NCBI GenBank assembly: GCA_016647705.1
Contig: JAENRU010000467.1
Coordinates: forward strand, 1 to 64,000
DNA: 64,000 nt
Origin: Eucommia ulmoides
Taxonomy: Eukaryota > Streptophyta > Magnoliopsida > Garryales > Eucommiaceae
Direction of reading: 5' to 3'
The notes under the pieces were generated by a model. It was not told the origin of the DNA, made no database searches, and saw only the letters and a list, made by a program, of their open reading frames with translations. Within the stretch, counting starts at the first letter, position 1. Each line of letters begins with the position of its first letter. Shown here piece after piece: positions 61,741-64,000 of the stretch. A program made the translations under genes and the position numbers.

Positions 61741-62366
61741 CCACTAACTCGAAAACTTTAAATGTTTAAACTTACTAATTGAGGTTAGCACAATATCAGG
61801 ATGATCTTAGTTAAAGAATGAACAAAATTGGAGTTACCAACAGGTTACCCACGACAACACGAGCTCTAACAAATAGAGGCCAGGTTTAGTTGAGAACCAA
61901 CCACCTCGAAGTACAACTTAGCCAATAATTCAACGCCTGAGGAAAAGCTAAAAAACTAAGATGGAGTAAGAATCAACCTAAGCAGTCATGAACTATAATA
62001 ATGCTTAAAATCAAGTCAGCAAAATTAGTATAGCCTCATGTTGACCTCATTTTAAAGAGGTAGGTAAATCTTGCCTCATAATGGAATCATCGTAGTAATA
62101 GAGGTTCAATTTAGCAAAGGGCCATAATCATCTGAGGAGCTGGTCAGCCTGAAGAACAATTAATGAAGAGTTGCCAACTACTTAAAGAGGTCAACCTAGT
62201 TGTTTATTGGCTCTCAATTATCACAACAAAAAAAAAAAAAAAAAAAAAAAAAAGAAGAAGATCAACACAGCAGAGTATATCAGCTTGATTAGCAGGTCCT
62301 ATGAGGAAATGCTACCCTAACATTCTATAAAGGTGCATTGAAAGATCAACAAAAGACCTGACTTCA
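61741..62366 (+). other. 3' non-coding part of the Tat element
   Basis: Moderately GC-rich, with worn echoes of the array ('ggtttagttgagaacca') and an A run at 62228-62253 followed by 'gaagaag'. No frame of note. Confidence 0.5.
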
Positions 62367-63170
62367 CACTATAAGAAAAAAGCCTTTTTATCACGGTTTT
62401 TCGTCCCAAACCAAACCGTGATAGTATGCAGTGTGATTAAAAATAGACTTTTGATCACAGTTAAAAACCGAGATGATAGACTTTTTATCACAGTTAAAAA
62501 CTGAGATAAATAATCCATATAATCTCGGTTTTCAAATGTGATTAAAAGATCATATATATGTGATGAAATTAAATAAAAATGTGATTATTTAGACTATTTA
62601 TCTCAGTTTAACCTATTTTCTATCACATTTAAAAACCGTGATAGTTTCTCATATCTATATTAAAAAAAAAAAAATTACAAATCACAGCACTATTATATAT
62701 ATATATAAAAATAAAAATAAAAATAAAAACTACAAAAAATTAGCTAAAAAATAAATTTTATATTTCTAAAACAAATAAAACATTGATGACATAAGAATTT
62801 TACCTAACATGAAAAACACAAGTTATTTTTCAATACAATAATCATAAACTTGAATTTTCTATCATGTACAAATGTCTAAAATTGGTCATCTAATCACAAA
62901 TAAAACATCATTACCTACATCATCAACTTCATTTTCTTTTTCATCAACTTCATCAAGGCGCACACAGTGGAAAATACATCAAAATTATTTAAAAGGAATA
63001 TCTAGTGATACCACGCTCAGCTTCATATGCACGGGTATCTGTCATCCGAACATCACCAGCCACTTCTTGAGCAATGATATCTCATTTATATTGTTACAAT
63101 CACGATTTATTAAAAAAACGAGATGAATTATATTTACTAAGCGTGATAAACAGGGTATTTTCTAGTAGTG
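62367..63170. mobile_element. Non-autonomous CACTA element with TCA duplication
   Basis: The left end is CACTATAAGAAAAAAGCC; the inverted right end is CACTACTAGAAAATACCC. Target TCA is repeated at 62364-62366 and 63171-63173. The left ~490 bp are collinear with 50803-51370, including 'tatcacatttaaaaac', 'attgatgacataagaatt' and 'aatcataaacttgaat'. No transposase is encoded. It is 804 bp long and is an internally deleted relative of the larger CACTA element. Confidence 0.9.
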
Positions 63171-63173
63171 TCA

Positions 63174-64000
63174 TGGAGAGGGCAACCTATCAAGAAATAG
63201 TTAGAAGCTATGTTCAAAACAACACCTACATCAAAATTAACAAGCATCAAAAAGAAAAGGCAATGCAAATGGCAAATTTATCCAAGCACAAATAAACAGA
63301 CCAAAAGGCCAGAGGCCACCAACTTTTCAAATCCCACCAATGGGATGAGGAAAAATGATGAACAATGAAATAAAAGTGATCATTCCTATTTAGAGGACCA
63401 GTTAAAGTCTTCGACCACTTGAATTGCCGCAGTTCCTCAGTGAGTTCTTCTACTTGTTGTCGAGCGTATCCCTTCTTGTCCACCTCCACATTCCTTTTAT
63501 GTTGCAGGTTGTTGGACTCCAAACTGGTATCACACCACTTGTTGGTAAGTTCTTTAATTTTTGCATTCTTTTTGTTCATGATATGGCGAAGCTCTACTAT
63601 TTTGGAAGTCGCGATATAATGAGTGGTGTTCAAGCGGTATTAGTAAGAGAAAATATTCTCCAACTTGCGCAAAACATGGTGGTTAGGCAAGGCTCCGTAC
63701 CTCCATGACTAGGGTGTCAACTTTGACTCTGGAGTTGAAGAATTCCATCCGCAAGCACTCGACCTCGTATATAAAAGGAACCTGAAATTAAAAAGGAGAA
63801 ACGACATAAAAATTAAGGGAGAAAGTTGTTGAAAAATAAAATAAGTCGAGTATCTCACTTTATCTGGAGCCCAGCCATTGAAAATACGAAGTCCCGAGAA
63901 ACACGTTTGAAAGGCAGTGAAATAAGAGAATACGAGGCTGATAAAATTGGTGACGGAAGAGTTTATACAGACAAGAGTAAAAAGTTTAGAAAATGGAAAT
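63174..64000 (-). mobile_element. Tat-associated antisense coiled-coil remnant
   Basis: After the CACTA insertion a minus-strand open stretch (63247-63633) encodes a Lys/Glu-rich segment with heptad-like ELTEELRQF and KNAKIKELTNKW pieces, likely coiled coil. More protein-like sequence continues to the window end. Tat elements such as Grande are known to carry an extra antisense open frame between integrase and the 3' LTR, and the position fits. It is treated as part of the broken Tat fossil. The family is not otherwise identified. Confidence 0.4.

Larger units (their letters stand above)
49450..64000 (+). mobile_element. Tat-lineage Ty3/gypsy fossil, host of nested insertions
   Basis: A 5' LTR (about 49450-49929) and primer site TGGCGCCGTCTGTGGGAA (49935) lead into gag (50370-50802 and about 55786-56270, on either side of a CACTA insertion). 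Then come protease (about 56430-56690), an RT part (from about 57923), a first RNase H (about 58420-58600) and a second, archaeal-like RNase H (about 58690-58980) with FEFKTSNNEPKYE and IKSDSQLVV. Integrase follows (59240-60450) with CDKCQ and PYILWSHRTTPNGS. Two RNase H domains are a hallmark of the Tat lineage. A tandem array follows at 61140-61705. It is broken in many places. No 3' LTR lies within the window, so the right end is set to the window edge and is uncertain. Confidence 0.8.

Overview
The window looks like plant nuclear DNA, probably from a eudicot, although the species cannot be told from the sequence. It is strongly AT-rich. Everything recognisable in it belongs to plant transposons: a Ty1/copia Tork/Tnt1-type element, Sirevirus-type copia, Ty3/gypsy chromovirus-like and Tat-type elements, CACTA and PIF/Harbinger DNA transposons, a Helitron-like 3' end and an Au-type tRNA-derived SINE. 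I found no convincing intact host gene, no tRNA or rRNA gene and no CRISPR array. Nearly all open frames are short and accidental.

Layout. 1-2060: AT-rich DNA with a diverged ~300-bp tandem triplication. 2060-4500: a dispersed ~1.2-kb repeat, then a gypsy gag/protease fragment. 6275-8600: a Sirevirus-type 5' LTR with the first codons of gag. 10140-11789: a degenerate minisatellite, a GATCTGG-rich patch and a hairpin (foldback) MITE. About 12534-15592: a likely Helitron holding a small unidentified exon fragment, which is split by a PIF/Harbinger MITE with a clean TTA duplication, and a SINE fragment. 17000-18310: a copia gag/protease fossil. 19177-26735: two Harbinger-like ends that may bracket a cluster: a minus-strand gypsy with three LTRs, a Sirevirus LTR piece, the second ~1.2-kb repeat copy and a small CACTA MITE with ACT duplication. 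27443-31747: a copia element with two LTRs, PBS and PPT, itself inside older DNA-transposon-like sequence.

31748-41150: AT-rich spacer, a worn Sirevirus LTR, a Tat-like LTR, a second Harbinger MITE, an unrecognised GC-richer kilobase (37219-38350), and a 1.9-kb foldback element interrupted by a 612-bp solo LTR with perfect AAATG duplications. 41157-46430: an old Sirevirus with both LTRs. 47900-49130: a minus-strand Tat 3' end with a ~66-bp tandem array. 49450 to the window end: a long Tat gypsy (gag, protease, two RNase H domains, integrase) invaded by a CACTA element (which holds another foldback MITE), a minus-strand Sirevirus LTR, a solo LTR within its 3' tandem array, and an 804-bp CACTA derivative with TCA duplications.

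The genes do not form a pathway; the logic of the window is nesting. The most informative points are the foldback elements that share arms but have different hairpin cores, the recurrent Sirevirus LTR carrying arrays of the palindrome-like TCGGTYRACCGA motif, an autonomous-like CACTA and its deletion derivative side by side, and the Harbinger insertion inside an exon-like fragment. No clearly new biological system was found. All calls are by eye from motifs and repeat structure, without database searches.
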